A stretch of DNA of 64,000 nt from Knufia peltigerae (GCA_030247855.1 JAPDRN010000047.1:124001-188000); one strand, 5' to 3'. Positions 33,663 to 44,716 are shown, numbered from the stretch's first letter. The notes: a model not told the origin generated them from the letters alone. Program-made: numbers and translations.

Positions 33663-35655
33663 TCAAAACATTACGCCCTTACTTCCCAGCACGCCGAGGG
33701 CTTCCCGATCTGCTTCGGCTTTGCTCACTTTCTTTAGCTGCCGGTATTCCGCTTTCCACATCTGTTCTCTGACCCAAGCATCCAGCTCTCCATCATCGGT
33801 CGGAATATTGGTCTCTTGTGCTAGGTCATCCTGAACCGCTTGCTTTATCACCGCAGCCGCGATCTTGACACTGATCTCGCGAACATTCGTCACGTCGGGC
33901 AAGAGCCCGGCATCGGGATCCTTGAGTGCTGGTGCTTGTGCAGCCAGCGCTTTCACCGCAGCGACCAGCATCTCGGGTGTGATGAGCTTGGCCCGACTGA
34001 GGACGGTTCCAAGACCGATTCCTGGAAACACTACACTGTTGTTACACTCTGCGATATCACGTCCCTTGCCATTAACATCCACAGGATCAAAAGGACTCCC
34101 GGTCGCAGTCAGAACCTTCCCATTCGTCCAGTGGACCAAGTCTTCAGGCACGGCTTCGTGCAAGCGCGTGGGGTTTGACAACGGGAAGATTATCGGCCGC
34201 CCGACGTGCTTTGCCATTTCCTGTACGATTTCCTTGGTGAATGCCCCTGGTCTGGTGCTGGTTCCAATGAGCACGTGTGGCTTTATCTGCCGGACAACAT
34301 CCAGCAACGAGTTGTGTTTTTTGTCGGGCCATTCGCTGTCCGGTCTGGCATAGTCATGTTGAGCCGAAGTAAGGATGTCACCGTGACTCCGTAGAAGTAG
34401 TCCTGGTTTGTCGACACACCAAATTTGTTTCATTGCCTCTTCTCTTGACTTTCCGCTCTCGACGGCGATTGCATCCCGAATCTGGTCCGAGATACCTATG
34501 CCGGCAGTTCCTGCGCCAAACATGACCACTCGGAGATCTTTCAGAGAGTACCCGGCAACATGAATGGCGGCGAACAGGGCCGCCAGAGTCACGCAGCCCG
34601 TCCCTTGGACATCGTCGTTGAAGCAAGGGATCGTTTGGTTGTACTTATCCAGGATACGTCTCGCGTTTCGAAGGCCAAAGTCTTCAAAGTGAATGTACGC
34701 TCTGGGATAGCGTTTTCTGCAGGCTTTGATGAAGCGGTCTATGAAGGCGTCATACTCTGGGCCTCTGGCTCTTGGTTGACGTACGCCCAGATAGAGTTCA
34801 TCGTCCAGCAGTTCCTGGTTGTCGGTTCCCACGTCGAGAACGACAGGCAATGTGCGATTGGGATGAATGCCGGCACACAAAGTGTAGATGACCAGCTTTG
34901 CGATACTAATGAGCACTGCGCCGACGCCTTGATCTCCGATGCCTAAATTTCCAAAAAGAAAAAAAAAACATTGGGTTCAGCCTTTCTGCTTTACCAGTCG
35001 CAACGAATATGCTGTGCCCCGCGGGAGAGTTCAGTTACTGACCTAGTATTTGCTCGCCGTCACTACAAGCGATAATATCCACATCTTCCGGCGAACCCCA
35101 CTGCTCCAAGGCAGCTTCGATATCGTCGGGATCGGTGATTTTGAGGAAGCAGCCTTCGGGCCGGCGGAACAGTCTGCTGTATCTCGCGATCGCCTCCCCT
35201 TCCGTCGGCGTGTAAATGATGGGGAACATCTCCTTCAGATGATCTTGTATGAGGCGGTAGTAGAGAACCTCGTTTTGGTCTTTCAGGCTTGTCATGAAGG
35301 TGTTTTTGCCTAGAGCCGTGCGCCGGGCTTGGAACTGCTCGTAAGCCCGTTTGACCTGTTCGTCCAGCGTGTTGACCCGAGCGGGGACCAAACTGCTCAG
35401 GCCGAATTCCTTGCGTTCCTCGTTTGTGAAGGCCGTACCTTTGTTCATGTACGGAGTCTGGAGCAATGCTGTGCCCGTCAATGCACAATCCTGAGGGCCG
35501 GAAGTGGCCAGAGGGAGATGTGAGAATTTTGATGGAGCCATCGTCTTGTGGGTTGAGCTGTAGAGTCGTCTCTGGATACTTGTTGGGCCCTGTTGTCCTC
35601 TCAACCTAGATCGACATCGACATCTATATATCGGTCGCAAGAGATGATGGGACAT
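33663..35655 (-). CDS. Malic enzyme (NAD(P)-dependent, decarboxylating)
   Basis: Oxidative decarboxylation of malate to pyruvate. Two exons (35655-35043, 34942-33663) flank a 100 nt intron, giving 630 aa. Motifs are FPIIYTPTEGEA with the catalytic Tyr, LGIGDQGVGA formed exactly across the splice junction, DVGTDNQELLDDELYLG, YIHFEDFGLRNA, FNDDVQGTG, and the nucleotide-binding VVMFGAGTAGIG. The first ~37 residues (MSHHLLRPIYRCRCRSRLRG...) are Arg-rich with no acidic residue, so a mitochondrial presequence is likely; a second ATG at residue 39 (MAPSKFSH) could give a cytosolic form. NAD versus NADP preference was not decided. The gene is divergent from the broken aldehyde dehydrogenase gene. Confidence 0.92.
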
Positions 35656-36642
35656 TTATCTTCTTCCGCCGGGGATTTTCGGTTCTGTGCTTTGACTTTT
35701 TTTTAACTATTTATATGTCTCCCAACGAGTTTTATCGACATGTGGTTGATCGACGTTGATAACGGTTAAACAAATACGTCATTCTTGCGAAAACGAATCG
35801 ATCTTTCGTATCAAGCATCATCAAGCTTTTCTCTCCTCCGTCCCTGACTAAGACCTACTCTTTTTCTTAGGGTAAAACTCTCATCAGCTTCAAAACGACG
35901 TGACGACGACGACGGACGCGTGGCTCACTTAGGCATCTCACAAATCATTTGATACGGAGTAGTTCATCCTCCTTATTGTGGACAAATGTCGAGAGTTTCC
36001 GACGTCGTAGTTTTGTGTTATCAGCAACGTCTTTCCGTGTTTTCCCGAAGGCAGGTTCTGGATGACTACAATATGCATATTCGACTCATCCCTGGTCACT
36101 AACGTTTGTTCTCGTCAAAGTCACTCGTCACCATCAATCCCGTCATTTCCCTACGGAGTACATACCACAAAGTTGGTTCGTTGTTGGCTCTTTGTCGGTG
36201 TCGATATTGGCTGTCTCCCCCCCTCCCCGGCATTTCACGGCTTACATAACGACGCAAAAGGAGCGTGCCTTGAACCTACCTATTGAGGCCGAGCATCCGT
36301 TCACATAGTAACTAACCCCCAAGGAGACAGAAATGTGGCTGCGAGACTCATCGAACACGGTGGGTGGTCTTGTCGAACACACACCCACACGTCATTCTGG
36401 GAAGGGGGGAGGCACCGACACAGGTAGGTAGGCAAATCAAGCACACATACTATATAAAGACAAACATGGATGGTCGTGGTAAGGAAAAGACACTGATAAA
36501 GGGAGTATGTCCGTTGGAAACAACCCCCTCTCCCCTCGCGAAATTGTATGATACAACCACCACCGACCAACGATCCCCGAGATATCTTACTTTGGTAACC
36601 AACAACAAAGATCGTTGACCTGACAAGAAATTCGTCTCCAAC
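35656..36642. other. Divergent promoter region with two TACGGAGTA motifs
   Basis: 987 bp between the malic enzyme and aldehyde dehydrogenase starts. TACGGAGTA occurs at 35953-35961 and 36152-36160. No gene was seen. Confidence 0.5.
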
Positions 36643-38134
36643 ATGACTCTGACTCCAGCAATATCACCACCACCACTCAAGGACAAGACCTTGTTGAAGA
36701 ACCAAGGTTGTATCGACGGCGAATGGACAGACGGCAAATCAGGAGAGACGTTTCAACTCCACGACCCGGCGTCTGGTGACCTCCTGGGGACGATGCCGGA
36801 CATGGACGAGGAAGACACGCAGAGGGCCATCGGCGCCGCCGCCGCCGCGCTGCCATTGTTCCGTAGGACCACCGCCCGGGAACGCGCCCGCCTCCTGCGT
36901 AGGTGGTACGACCTGGTGGTGGCCAACGCCTCGGACCTCGCGACCCTGATCACGTACGAGAACGGCAAGACCCTGACCGAGGCCCCGAACGAAGTCGAAT
37001 ACGCCGCCGATTTTTTGGAGTGGTTCAGCGAAGAGGCCCCCCGCGCGTACGGAGAGACCATCTCGGCGTCGGTCGCAGGTCGTCGCGTCTACACCCTCAA
37101 AGAATCCGTCGGGGTCTGTGGTCTCATCACCCCTTGGAACTGGCCGGCCGGGATGATCACCCGGAAAGTGGGAGCCGCCCTGGCCGCGGGGTGTACCGTC
37201 GTCCTCAAATCGCCTGGCGAGACCCCCCTGACGGCCGCCGCTCTGGCGGAGTTGGCCCACCGAGCCGGTGTGCCCGCGGGTGCCTTCGACGTGGTGACGG
37301 CACTCTCCAACACACCCCGGGTAGGATTGACCCTCACCACGTCGCCCACGGTGAAGAAAATCTCGTTTACTGGATCCACCCGAGTCGGCAAGATCTTGAT
37401 GTCTCAATCGGCGTCGACACTCCAAAAAACTCTCCTTCGAACTCGGTGGGAATGCCCCCTTTGTCGTCTTTGACGACGTCGAGGACCTCGACGCCGCCGC
37501 CGCCGGTGCCATACAGTGCAAGTTTAAAGGTTCGGGACAGACTTGTACCTGCGCCAATCGGATTTACGTTCACGAAAAGATTTATGCCGCATTCGTCGAG
37601 GCTTTTGTGGCCGAGGTGAAAAAGTTTCGAGTCGGTCCCGGACACGAACGAGGCGTCACCCACCCACGGTCCTTTGATCCATGGTCGCGCCGTGACAAAG
37701 GCCGAAGGACACATCGAGGACGCGACCGGGAAAGGTGCGACGTTGCTGGTCGGTGGGAAAAGGTTGCCCGAATTGGGGCCCAACTTTTTCGAACCCACCG
37801 TCCTTTCCGGCATGACGTCCGGTACGTTGTTGGCCAGAGAGGAAACCTTTGGACCCGTGGCTGGACTGTTTTCGTTCGGGTCGGAATCAGAGGTCATCGA
37901 GCTGGCCAACGATTCCGACGTGGGCTTGACCGGATACTCTTACTCTCGGGACGTCGCTCGGTGCCACAGGGTCGCAGAGGCACTCGACGTGGGCATGGTG
38001 GGCGTCAACACGGGAGCCGTGTGTCGGACGTCGCCATGCCTTTCGGCGGCGTCAAACAGTCCGGGTTCGGCAGAGAGGGCAGCAGGTACGGAATCGACGA
38101 GTACATGGTCGTCAAGTCGGTCACGTACGGGTGA
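36643..38134 (+). pseudogene. Succinate-semialdehyde-dehydrogenase-like gene with three frameshifts
   Basis: The aldehyde dehydrogenase fold is readable from end to end but in changing frames. Frame 1 runs from ATG 36643 (IDGEWTDGKSGETF, TPWNWPAGMITRK, KISFTGSTRVGK) to an A-run at 37424-37429. The next frame holds the catalytic region (FELGGNAPF and GQTCTCANR, with the nucleophilic Cys) up to a duplicated CCCA at 37659-37667. A third runs to an extra GT at 38019-38024, after which MPFGGVKQSGFGREGS closes the protein. Each break is one tandem-unit expansion (+1, +4, +2). Discounting these seven bases, the length is exactly 495 codons, matching SSADH. The family oxidises succinate semialdehyde to succinate in the GABA shunt. 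As it stands the gene cannot make a full enzyme, unless the breaks are assembly errors. Confidence 0.85.
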
Positions 38135-38373
38135 AGTTGGCCAAAGCAAGCCAGTCGGCCGTTCTGCATGTTCATCTATCAGTCTATCAATGACCTATTG
38201 AATCTTTTCACCAAAAAAGGAGGGGGGACGCTTCCTACGGTATTCTTGCAAATTGGACGAAGTTGAGAGACGAAGGATCGAGGTCATCTATTCTACAAGA
38301 TACGAGAGAAACGACAAAGAGACGGAGAATCGAAACGTGTTCATCTAATACATACAACTCACGAGTAGTCTTT

Positions 38374-39829
38374 TCATAGTCTCATGACATCCCTACCGAA
38401 CAAGAAATTCATCACCATCGCCCACATTATGAGCACCCAATTCCTCCACGTCCTCGTCCACGTGAAACTGCCGGATCTCCAGCTCAGCCAGGCCTTCTGG
38501 CCCGACCACCGCTCATCGACGGCCGACCCTTCGATGATGCCGTCGTGCGCCCCGATATACGTGACCAGTCTCTTGTTGCTGAACGCGAACGGTCTCTCTC
38601 GACCGAACCGTGAATTCAGGCGTCGCACGAGGTATTTTGACTTTTGCACCGCGACCTCGGCCGTGGTCGGGAGAGGTTGACCGTCAATGTCCGCCGCGTC
38701 ACCCAGAGCAAAGACGTTTCGATAAACGCCGTTCCCGTCGCCGACCTTCTTGACGCGGAGCGTCGAATCGGTCACGATCCGCACGAGGCCCTGGCTGGTC
38801 TTCTTCACGCCCAGGTTGTCCACGAAGGGGATGGACTTGTTCCCCGCCACCCACAGCAGCATGCCGTACGGAACAGGATCCGATCCCTTGACGTGCAAGT
38901 GCGTCCGGTCGACTTGGAGAATGGTGGTGTTGGTGGCGACCCTCACCCCCCGTTTGGCCATCTGCTCCGTCGCGTACTCGTAGAGCCTCTTGTCGTAGGC
39001 CCCTAGAATGTTGGACGCCACGTCGAAAATGGTGATGTGGATCAGTGGTGCCACGGCAGGGTAGAAGTCCTTGAGTTCATTCTGAGCCAGGTCAGACAGT
39101 TCGGCTGTGATTTCGACGCCTGATGACGAAAAAAGCCAGTGTTAGTTGTCGCTCTTTCTTTCCGAGTTACAAGTACTGAATCATGTCAACCAAGAACGAG
39201 GGTGACTTACCTGTTGGGCCGCCACCGACAATGGCAACGTGAAGCAGAGCGGATGCTTCCTCTGCCGTCGTACACGGGAGACTAGCTTTTTCCAACTGAT
39301 CAAAAAGTTTCTTTCGTAGTGACATCGCATCGGAGACATGCTTCATGAACAAGGCGTGTTCAGAGACGCCTGGGGTGTTGAATGTGTTTGTTTGACCTAG
39401 ACCCATGTGAGTGATCAATCTCAAGAAAAGGACGGTGTAGAGATTGATGACGGGGGTAAAGGAGAGCAGCATACATCCCGGACAGATGATCAACTGATCA
39501 TATTCCAGATAAAACTCTCGACTTGGAAAGCCATCTTCGTCTTCGTCAAAGGCTGCCTCGCATTGCACTCGGTTGGTGTCGAAATCGATGCTTAGAGCAT
39601 TGGCTTTGGCGAAGTTGCAGTTCCGACCCTTTGCTCGCACCGATTCTTCAGCACAACTGAATGGGAACAGGCCGCATGCAGCAGATGCCAGTAGCGGAGT
39701 GTACGCGCTCGTTCGTCTCGGTGATACGATTGAGACTGCGTAGTGACTTGTATCGATATACTGGGCAATGTACAAGCCTGCCCAACCAGACCCGATTATG
39801 ACTAGGTGTTCTCGACCGTCGACTGCCAT
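38374..39829 (-). CDS. FAD/NAD(P)H oxidoreductase, type II NADH dehydrogenase-like
   Basis: Three exons (39829-39475, 39396-39211, 39119-38374) give 428 aa. Two Rossmann motifs are present: VIIGSGWAGLYIAQ at the N-terminus for FAD, and HVAIVGGGPTGVEITAEL for NADH, completed across the second junction. Later motifs are LLWVAGNK and VFALGDAAD. The 78 nt intron 39397-39474 has no stop; splicing it restores the family segment QTNTFNTPGV after CPGC. The pattern is that of non-proton-pumping NADH:ubiquinone reductases, with a hydrophobic, aromatic C-terminal region for membrane contact. It is shorter than mitochondrial Nde/Ndi enzymes and lacks an evident presequence, so an AIF/FSP1-like oxidoreductase is an alternative. 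The start is ATG 39829; earlier codons in the frame are not ATG. Confidence 0.83.
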
Positions 39830-40601
39830 CTTTTGACTGGAAATGGTTTGAGCTGCCGATCTTCGATCAGACTGGACTGGCCGCCGGAACTGGCAGCCTG
39901 GCAAGGGTTACAGCTTTATATCGCGCTTCCAATCTGAGGACGTGCTAGAGAAATATTGCAAGTCCCGCCGGTGGACTGTCTATTGCCGATGATGTCCTTT
40001 CCGAATGATAACAAGCATTTCCAAACGTCAACCAAGGTTGTGTTCATAAGTATTCGGTTGCTGACTACTCTGGTTGAACAATGAGATAAGCAGGTTTCAG
40101 GGCTGGGCAGCGATGAAGCCGAATGCTCGACGTCATCAATGTTTGTGTCAGCCGAGTTATTGCTTGCCTAATACGACATTAACCCCGACGCTGATTGACC
40201 AGGTATAAGAACTAAACCAAAGAATAGCAGAAAGTCATGGTCTCGATATTTCGGTTCGTTGCTGGTCCCGGGGTTCAATTTCCGGGCGCATGACTCCTTT
40301 AGGCCTAAAGAAAGGCACCGGGTGGATTACTCCGCTCAACTATGGTATGCAAGCATGAGTTCCGGTGTACCTCGAGCGGGACAACTTACCAAATCATCAC
40401 AAAGTCCCAAGCAATGAGAGAGATAGACAAGCACGATAAAGTTCCGAATCGCCAGCATGAATCCGGACCTGCCGGTAACGCCTCACAAATGTCCAGGACG
40501 CCAGGACGCCAGGACGCCAGGACACCTGCTCAAATGATTGCTTCCTGCGGCGAATTGAAAGGTGTTAACGCCTTGCAAACTCCCAACATCGTCCCAGACC
40601 T
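39830..40601. other. Intergenic region, no gene seen
   Basis: 772 bp between the 5' end of the oxidoreductase and the 3' end of the second Zn2Cys6 gene. It holds a tRNA T-arm-like sequence near 40261-40295 (listed as rejected) and an 8 bp tandem repeat at 40493-40524. Confidence 0.5.
40493..40524. repeat. 8-bp tandem repeat, four copies
   Basis: Unit CCAGGACG repeated four times in a row, the last copy with one mismatch (CCAGGACA). It lies about 80 bp beyond the stop codon of the adjacent regulator gene. Such a short array is prone to replication slippage. Confidence 0.9.
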
Positions 40602-42277
40602 TCAGGTCAGTTGGTGGCTTGACTTTATCCAATTCAAGACCTCTGTCGCTGTTTGTTTGTGCTCCGCCGAGGTAAACCGTGCTCTTTGGACGATGCTCAA
40701 TGAGAAGAGAGAGAAGTATCTGCCAGCCATCTTCCCTTGAGGTAGGGCATGCGGTGGCTGGACGTCTCCGTGTACAAATCCGAGGAGTTGGGGAAACGAT
40801 CGAATGATTGACGATGATAGTCGCTGCACACCTTGATGCTGAGCCCTGATCAATTCCTCGTCTTCCGTACTGCTCTCCCGCATCTCCAGGTCGTTCTTGA
40901 ACTGGACAGTATCCACCAAGGACTCCCTCAGGACTATTTGACTCGCAGCGTGGAAGTTCCAAGTGTACGCCAGCCATATGTCACTATAATTCAGCATGCG
41001 AGGGCATAGAAAGTCCGGCAGCGAGGGATGCGATGGGGAATCCTGATCCGATTCTTGCAAAGCACAGTTTCCTGCGACTACCTTTGGTCTCCATTTCTCC
41101 CCAACATCTGCAATCCATTGTTCAATCGAGGCTACAAGGTTCTGGCTTGAATGTATGAGTTTATCAGCCTCTTCCCTCCTTTTAGTGACAGTTGGTTTGA
41201 TACCTTGCTCACTCTGAATGAGCTTGGTGACAGCGGCAGCAATAGTATTGATTTGGTGAATGTTAGAAGAAATACGCAAGTAAGTAATTCCATGGTCGAG
41301 CCTGTTCAGCCATTCGATTTGTTCTGGGTCAGGCTCCTCTCGGAGTAGGACCTGTCGGGCTTGAATACGTTCGTGTGCCATCCGCCACAAGCAGAAACTT
41401 GATCGATCAAGAAACTGAGAATAGCCTCTTTCGCGCAAAATGAGTCTCACTGCGTTACTATGAGGCCCCAGCGGTTCAGTTCGTCCAAGATACATCGACT
41501 GTACCATAAGTCAGCGCAACTCCGAAAGAACTGTAATCAGAGTAGCGTCACCATACCTCAAAATTGTCAATCAGCAAGAACACGGTCATTGGCCAGGTCT
41601 TGCTCGTCAGCAGCCAGGGTCCTGAGGCGGCGTAGAGACGCTCCATAATGTTGCAAGGCCATTGTAGCAAATGACACATTATCTGTGGTTCTATATTGTC
41701 TCATGTCGGCGAATGCGGTAGCACGAACAATGAGCCACAAAATCGAATCCGGGGGAGCTCCCTGAAACAGTCTAAGAAGATCATGCATGTAACCAGCGGA
41801 CATTCCCTCGTTGCAGGGATACAAAGTCCAATTGACAAAAAGCCGGTCTACGGCTCGACTTTCGATATCTCTCCGTAAGGGTTCGGAAGCCTCATGGAGA
41901 GCGCTGTCGTTCAACCAAGGGTAAAGTCTTTGGTAATAGGTGAGTTTCGGGATGCCTGGACTCGTTCGACTTCTTCGTTGTTGGAACACCTCCAGATCTA
42001 CGGGCGTGGTCAGTGCTCGACTGCCTCTGCCAGCCCTCGCACGCCTTGAGTTTCTTTCCGCAGCTTCATTTTCGTTCCGAAAGATAAAATCAAGCTCGTC
42101 TGCATAGCCCGTGCAGACCAAGCCACGCTGCATACATCCGCCACAACTCGGACGGATAAAGTCGCACTGTGCAATTCGTAACTATGAGTCAGCATGGGAA
42201 AGTGAAGTCTTGTGGTGAGAAGACCATACCTTGGCTTTCGCTGTTCTGCAAGACACACAGGACCTAGCAACACTCAT
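40602..42277 (-). pseudogene. Zn2Cys6 transcription factor with a probable +1 frameshift
   Basis: Exons 42277-42230, 42166-41557 and 41498-40602. The first junction completes a zinc cluster with Cys7, 10, 17, 24, 27 and 34 (CVSC, AKCDF, SCGGC, GLVC). The middle region follows (PWLNDSALHEASEPLRRDIES, GMSAGYMHDLLRLFQ), then the C-terminal part (SMYLGRTEPLGPHSNAVRLIL, AGRYFSLFSLSI). Between about 41575 and 41600 the reading must shift by one base. The incoming frame ends ANDRVLAD and then hits a stop, while the continuation FLLIDNFE, which leads phase-0 into the next exon, is one base out. Discounting one base gives 517 aa. I found no intron that resolves this, so the gene is either broken, polymorphic or mis-sequenced at one base. 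The target genes are unknown; its position within a catabolic neighbourhood suggests a pathway regulator. Confidence 0.68.
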
Positions 42278-42954
42278 GCTGGTACGATGATTAGAGATGT
42301 ACTGGGCCTCAAAGACGGAATGTCAATCGTCAATCAACAAGTCCCATCTTGAAGCCTGGCGGGTCACAGTCATCCTGGACTTATACCCAGTTCGAGTAGA
42401 GGTATTTGATGTGCATAACGCATACAACATCATTTCAGATCAGAAGTTGATGATCCTCTCCGTCAAAAGACAAGACCAGCCTTGGAAAATCCATGTCTAT
42501 CCAGTCATTTCCCAAACAAAAGGTCAAAATGAATCTAGCACGCGGTTGAAACCTCGAGGAGGCGTTCAGAACTCGATTCCTCATAGCGGAGAAGAATTCT
42601 ATTGGTGGTGCAATAACCCATCAGGAGCTCCTGAATTTCTGAGTGGTATGAACTCGATTTGTCTCGGAAACCTGGGAGTAGACCTCGCAGCCGCTAGTAT
42701 ACCTGGAGACTATTGTACCAATTATTCCATGATTGGTTCAACATGAATTGGTTGGGCTCTGACTTTGAGGCAAGGAGGGTTGACGATAGGAAAGATCATG
42801 GACAGAGGGTCATTTGTTGTTTCGGATGAGTGCGTTTCGTTTTCACATCAACCACCTCAGATGTCTGTAGCTCATAGAGCCATAGTTTCCAGAATGCAAA
42901 AACCATGGTCCAAGAGCCCTCCTCTCGTCCTTGAACCATTTCCTTCATGGGGGC
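42278..42954. other. Intergenic region, no supported gene
   Basis: 677 bp between the second Zn2Cys6 gene and the truncated fumarylacetoacetase. A 149-codon frame at 42297-42746 has no recognisable domain and starts 20 bp from the divergent regulator ATG, so it was not called. Confidence 0.4.
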
Positions 42955-43404
42955 TCACAAAACCGTGGCGTCGATCCAATCCGCCTTGAAGGGAGGGTGA
43001 ATCGTAACGTCACCGACCGGGAAAACAACGGCCGCCCTGACGAGCAACTTGTCTTGTAGTGCCGAGGCGTATGGTCCGTCCTTGATCAACAAATCTTGAA
43101 GGTACCGTCTTAGTCGTGATCGAATGTCGGCGGGTAAAGCCGCAAACGAGTCGAGGTCGGATTCGTCAAAGACTTGAAGATGAGGTTTTGTAGACTCTTC
43201 CAACAAACAGAAACCGTCCCATTTCTTCAACAGACTCAAATTCAGGACGCGGTCCCCGACGACAATGGCAGGCCTGGGGTCTGGATAAGTAGGGGATGAC
43301 ATGATGCCGAATCTGATCACGGTTGTCGGCGTCGTCCGACAGTCCGGTGTCGACGGAGACGACGGTAACCACGTCGGTTTAGACTCTTCCTCTTGTTGTG
43401 ACAT
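42955..43404 (-). pseudogene. Fumarylacetoacetase N-terminal domain only (truncated FAH)
   Basis: A 149-codon frame from ATG 43404. The part beginning FGIMSS...PRPAIVVGDRVLNLSLL, then SFAALPADIRSRLRRYLQDLL and the end VFPVGDVTIHPPFKADWIDATVL, follows the N-terminal SH3-like domain of eukaryotic fumarylacetoacetase, the last enzyme of tyrosine degradation. It stops just where the catalytic domain should begin: the conserved block starting DYTDF is absent, and no catalytic-domain sequence is found in the ~700 bp downstream. The N-terminal domain alone would not be active. It is most likely a 3'-truncated gene; a small expressed protein is possible, since the frame has an ATG and a stop and no internal break. 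Confidence 0.7.
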
Positions 43405-43927
43405 TGTCAGACCGGAGAAATCGAGTCCCTCCCCCCCTTGTGGTGAGACCGTGTAAAGTTGTCGAGGTGCGAGTACAAGTGATGTTTTTTGGTTTGCCGC
43501 TGCTTACAGTAGAGTGTCTCCGGTCCTGGCCTGCTCGGCAAATACTTTTTGTTCTCTTGTCCCTTATTAGTCAGCGACGAAATCCCGATGGCCGATACGT
43601 GCGACGTATACTCCTTCCTCCGTTTAAATGAATAGGGCAACGTGATGGATGAATGAGACGGCAGCCGTCAATGGTTGGATCCCGAAAGATACAAAATGAC
43701 CCGGTTGTACATCCTAGGATTTCCAAGGTATACTCGGAACTCGAGTCGTGTCGAGTACTGTACGAATGTGGACACGCAACGGCTTTCATTCTTTTGTGGC
43801 TATATGTGTGGACTTTTACATGCGTATTTTGAACGAGGCAAACCCAGCCCAATTCTTGATCGTCTCTGCATGAGCTTGCACATCTCCCAGAGGTCACCAT
43901 GAGCATGTACCTTTGTACCCAGGTCCA
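43405..43927. other. Intergenic region, no gene seen
   Basis: 523 bp between the truncated fumarylacetoacetase and the 3' end of the glutathione transferase gene. Only short frames without motifs. Confidence 0.4.
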
Positions 43928-44716
43928 TCACTCGTCCAATTCAGGGTAATGTCGATAGATACCCATGCTGTACTTTTGTCTCCGGTCACTTTCGAGATAG
44001 GCCTTGACCTTGTCGAGACCCTTGACGCGGTCGTACAGGGCAAACACTTTTTCGTACTCGCCTCCCTCCTTCATCTTCGCGACGCACTTGGGGAAGGCGT
44101 ACGAGACGCCGTCGACGGTCTGGAAGAGCACCAGGTCCGCGTAGGTCAGTTTGTCCCCGTAGAGGTAATCCCCGCCCCCGCTGGCGGGGCTCGAGAGGAC
44201 ACGGTCGAAGTACTCGAAGAACTTGGGCAGGCGGACCTCCCGGTAGTCCTTGGCCTTGCGGAGCGCCTCGTCCTTTTGGTCCTCGTAGTACAGGCTGGAG
44301 GCGATGGGGTGGTGGACGTCGTGGGCCTCGTTGGACAGGCCGTCCAGGGCGGTCAAGGTCAGGGAGTTGACGTGGTAGTACCCGTTGACGTCGTCCTCGG
44401 GGGACGGGGCCAGACCGAGCCGACCACCCAGATACAACAGGATGTTGGGCGTCTGGGAGATTTTGACGTCTCCGTGTTCCAGGACCGGAGGGGCGAACGG
44501 GGGAGGGTTGTGAGGGTCTCCCCGGTTCTTCTTGTCGATCCTGGTCAAGAGAGCTTGGATGCCTTCGTCGGTCTGGTTGGTCACGTCGACGTAGGGGGTT
44601 CCCGTGGCCTCGAACGCGAGACGGACGTGTTCGCCGCGGCCGGGCATGCCGGGCCAGTAGATCAGACGGTAGGGGGACTCGGTCATCTTTTGACGCTTGC
44701 TGGCGCGGGTCGACAT
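43928..44716 (-). CDS. Glutathione S-transferase
   Basis: 262 aa from ATG 44716, intronless. The N-terminal thioredoxin-like domain starts YRLIYWPGMPGRGEHVRLAFEATG and ends with the glutathione-contacting block KISQTPNILLYLGGRLGLAP. The all-helical C-terminal domain includes GDYLYGDKLTYADLVLFQTVDG. The arrangement recalls sigma-like fungal GSTs; the catalytic residue is probably the Tyr in LIYWPG. GSTs detoxify electrophiles, and some isomerise ring-cleavage products, which would fit the surrounding catabolic genes, but that is inference. The frame is open upstream to ATG 44914, which would add a 66-residue Ser/Thr/Leu/His-rich extension that could target mitochondria; I regard it as untranslated leader because of its pyrimidine-rich character. 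Confidence 0.85.
   Translation of the reverse strand: MSTRASKRQKMTESPYRLIYWPGMPGRGEHVRLAFEATGTPYVDVTNQTDEGIQALLTRIDKKNRGDPHNPPPFAPPVLEHGDVKISQTPNILLYLGGRLGLAPSPEDDVNGYYHVNSLTLTALDGLSNEAHDVHHPIASSLYYEDQKDEALRKAKDYREVRLPKFFEYFDRVLSSPASGGGDYLYGDKLTYADLVLFQTVDGVSYAFPKCVAKMKEGGEYEKVFALYDRVKGLDKVKAYLESDRRQKYSMGIYRHYPELDE

Noticed and set aside
36739..37557. 272-codon frame antisense to the aldehyde dehydrogenase
   Set aside because: GC-rich shadow frame, rich in Arg/Gly/Ser, not a protein family.
40228..40302. tRNA-like sequence with a T-arm-like GGGGTTCAATTTCC and a 7 bp flanking inverted repeat (AGTCATG/CATGACT)
   Set aside because: The T stem does not pair properly with a 7 nt loop, no anticodon arm can be folded, and the span is too short. 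At best it is a decayed tRNA-derived fragment.
40342..40740. 132-codon plus-strand frame overlapping the 3' end of the Zn2Cys6 gene
   Set aside because: It runs through the CCAGGACG array and antisense to a supported exon; no motif.
42297..42746. 149-codon frame on the plus strand next to the second Zn2Cys6 gene
   Set aside because: No recognisable domain, and its ATG lies 20 bp from the divergent regulator ATG, leaving no room for a promoter.
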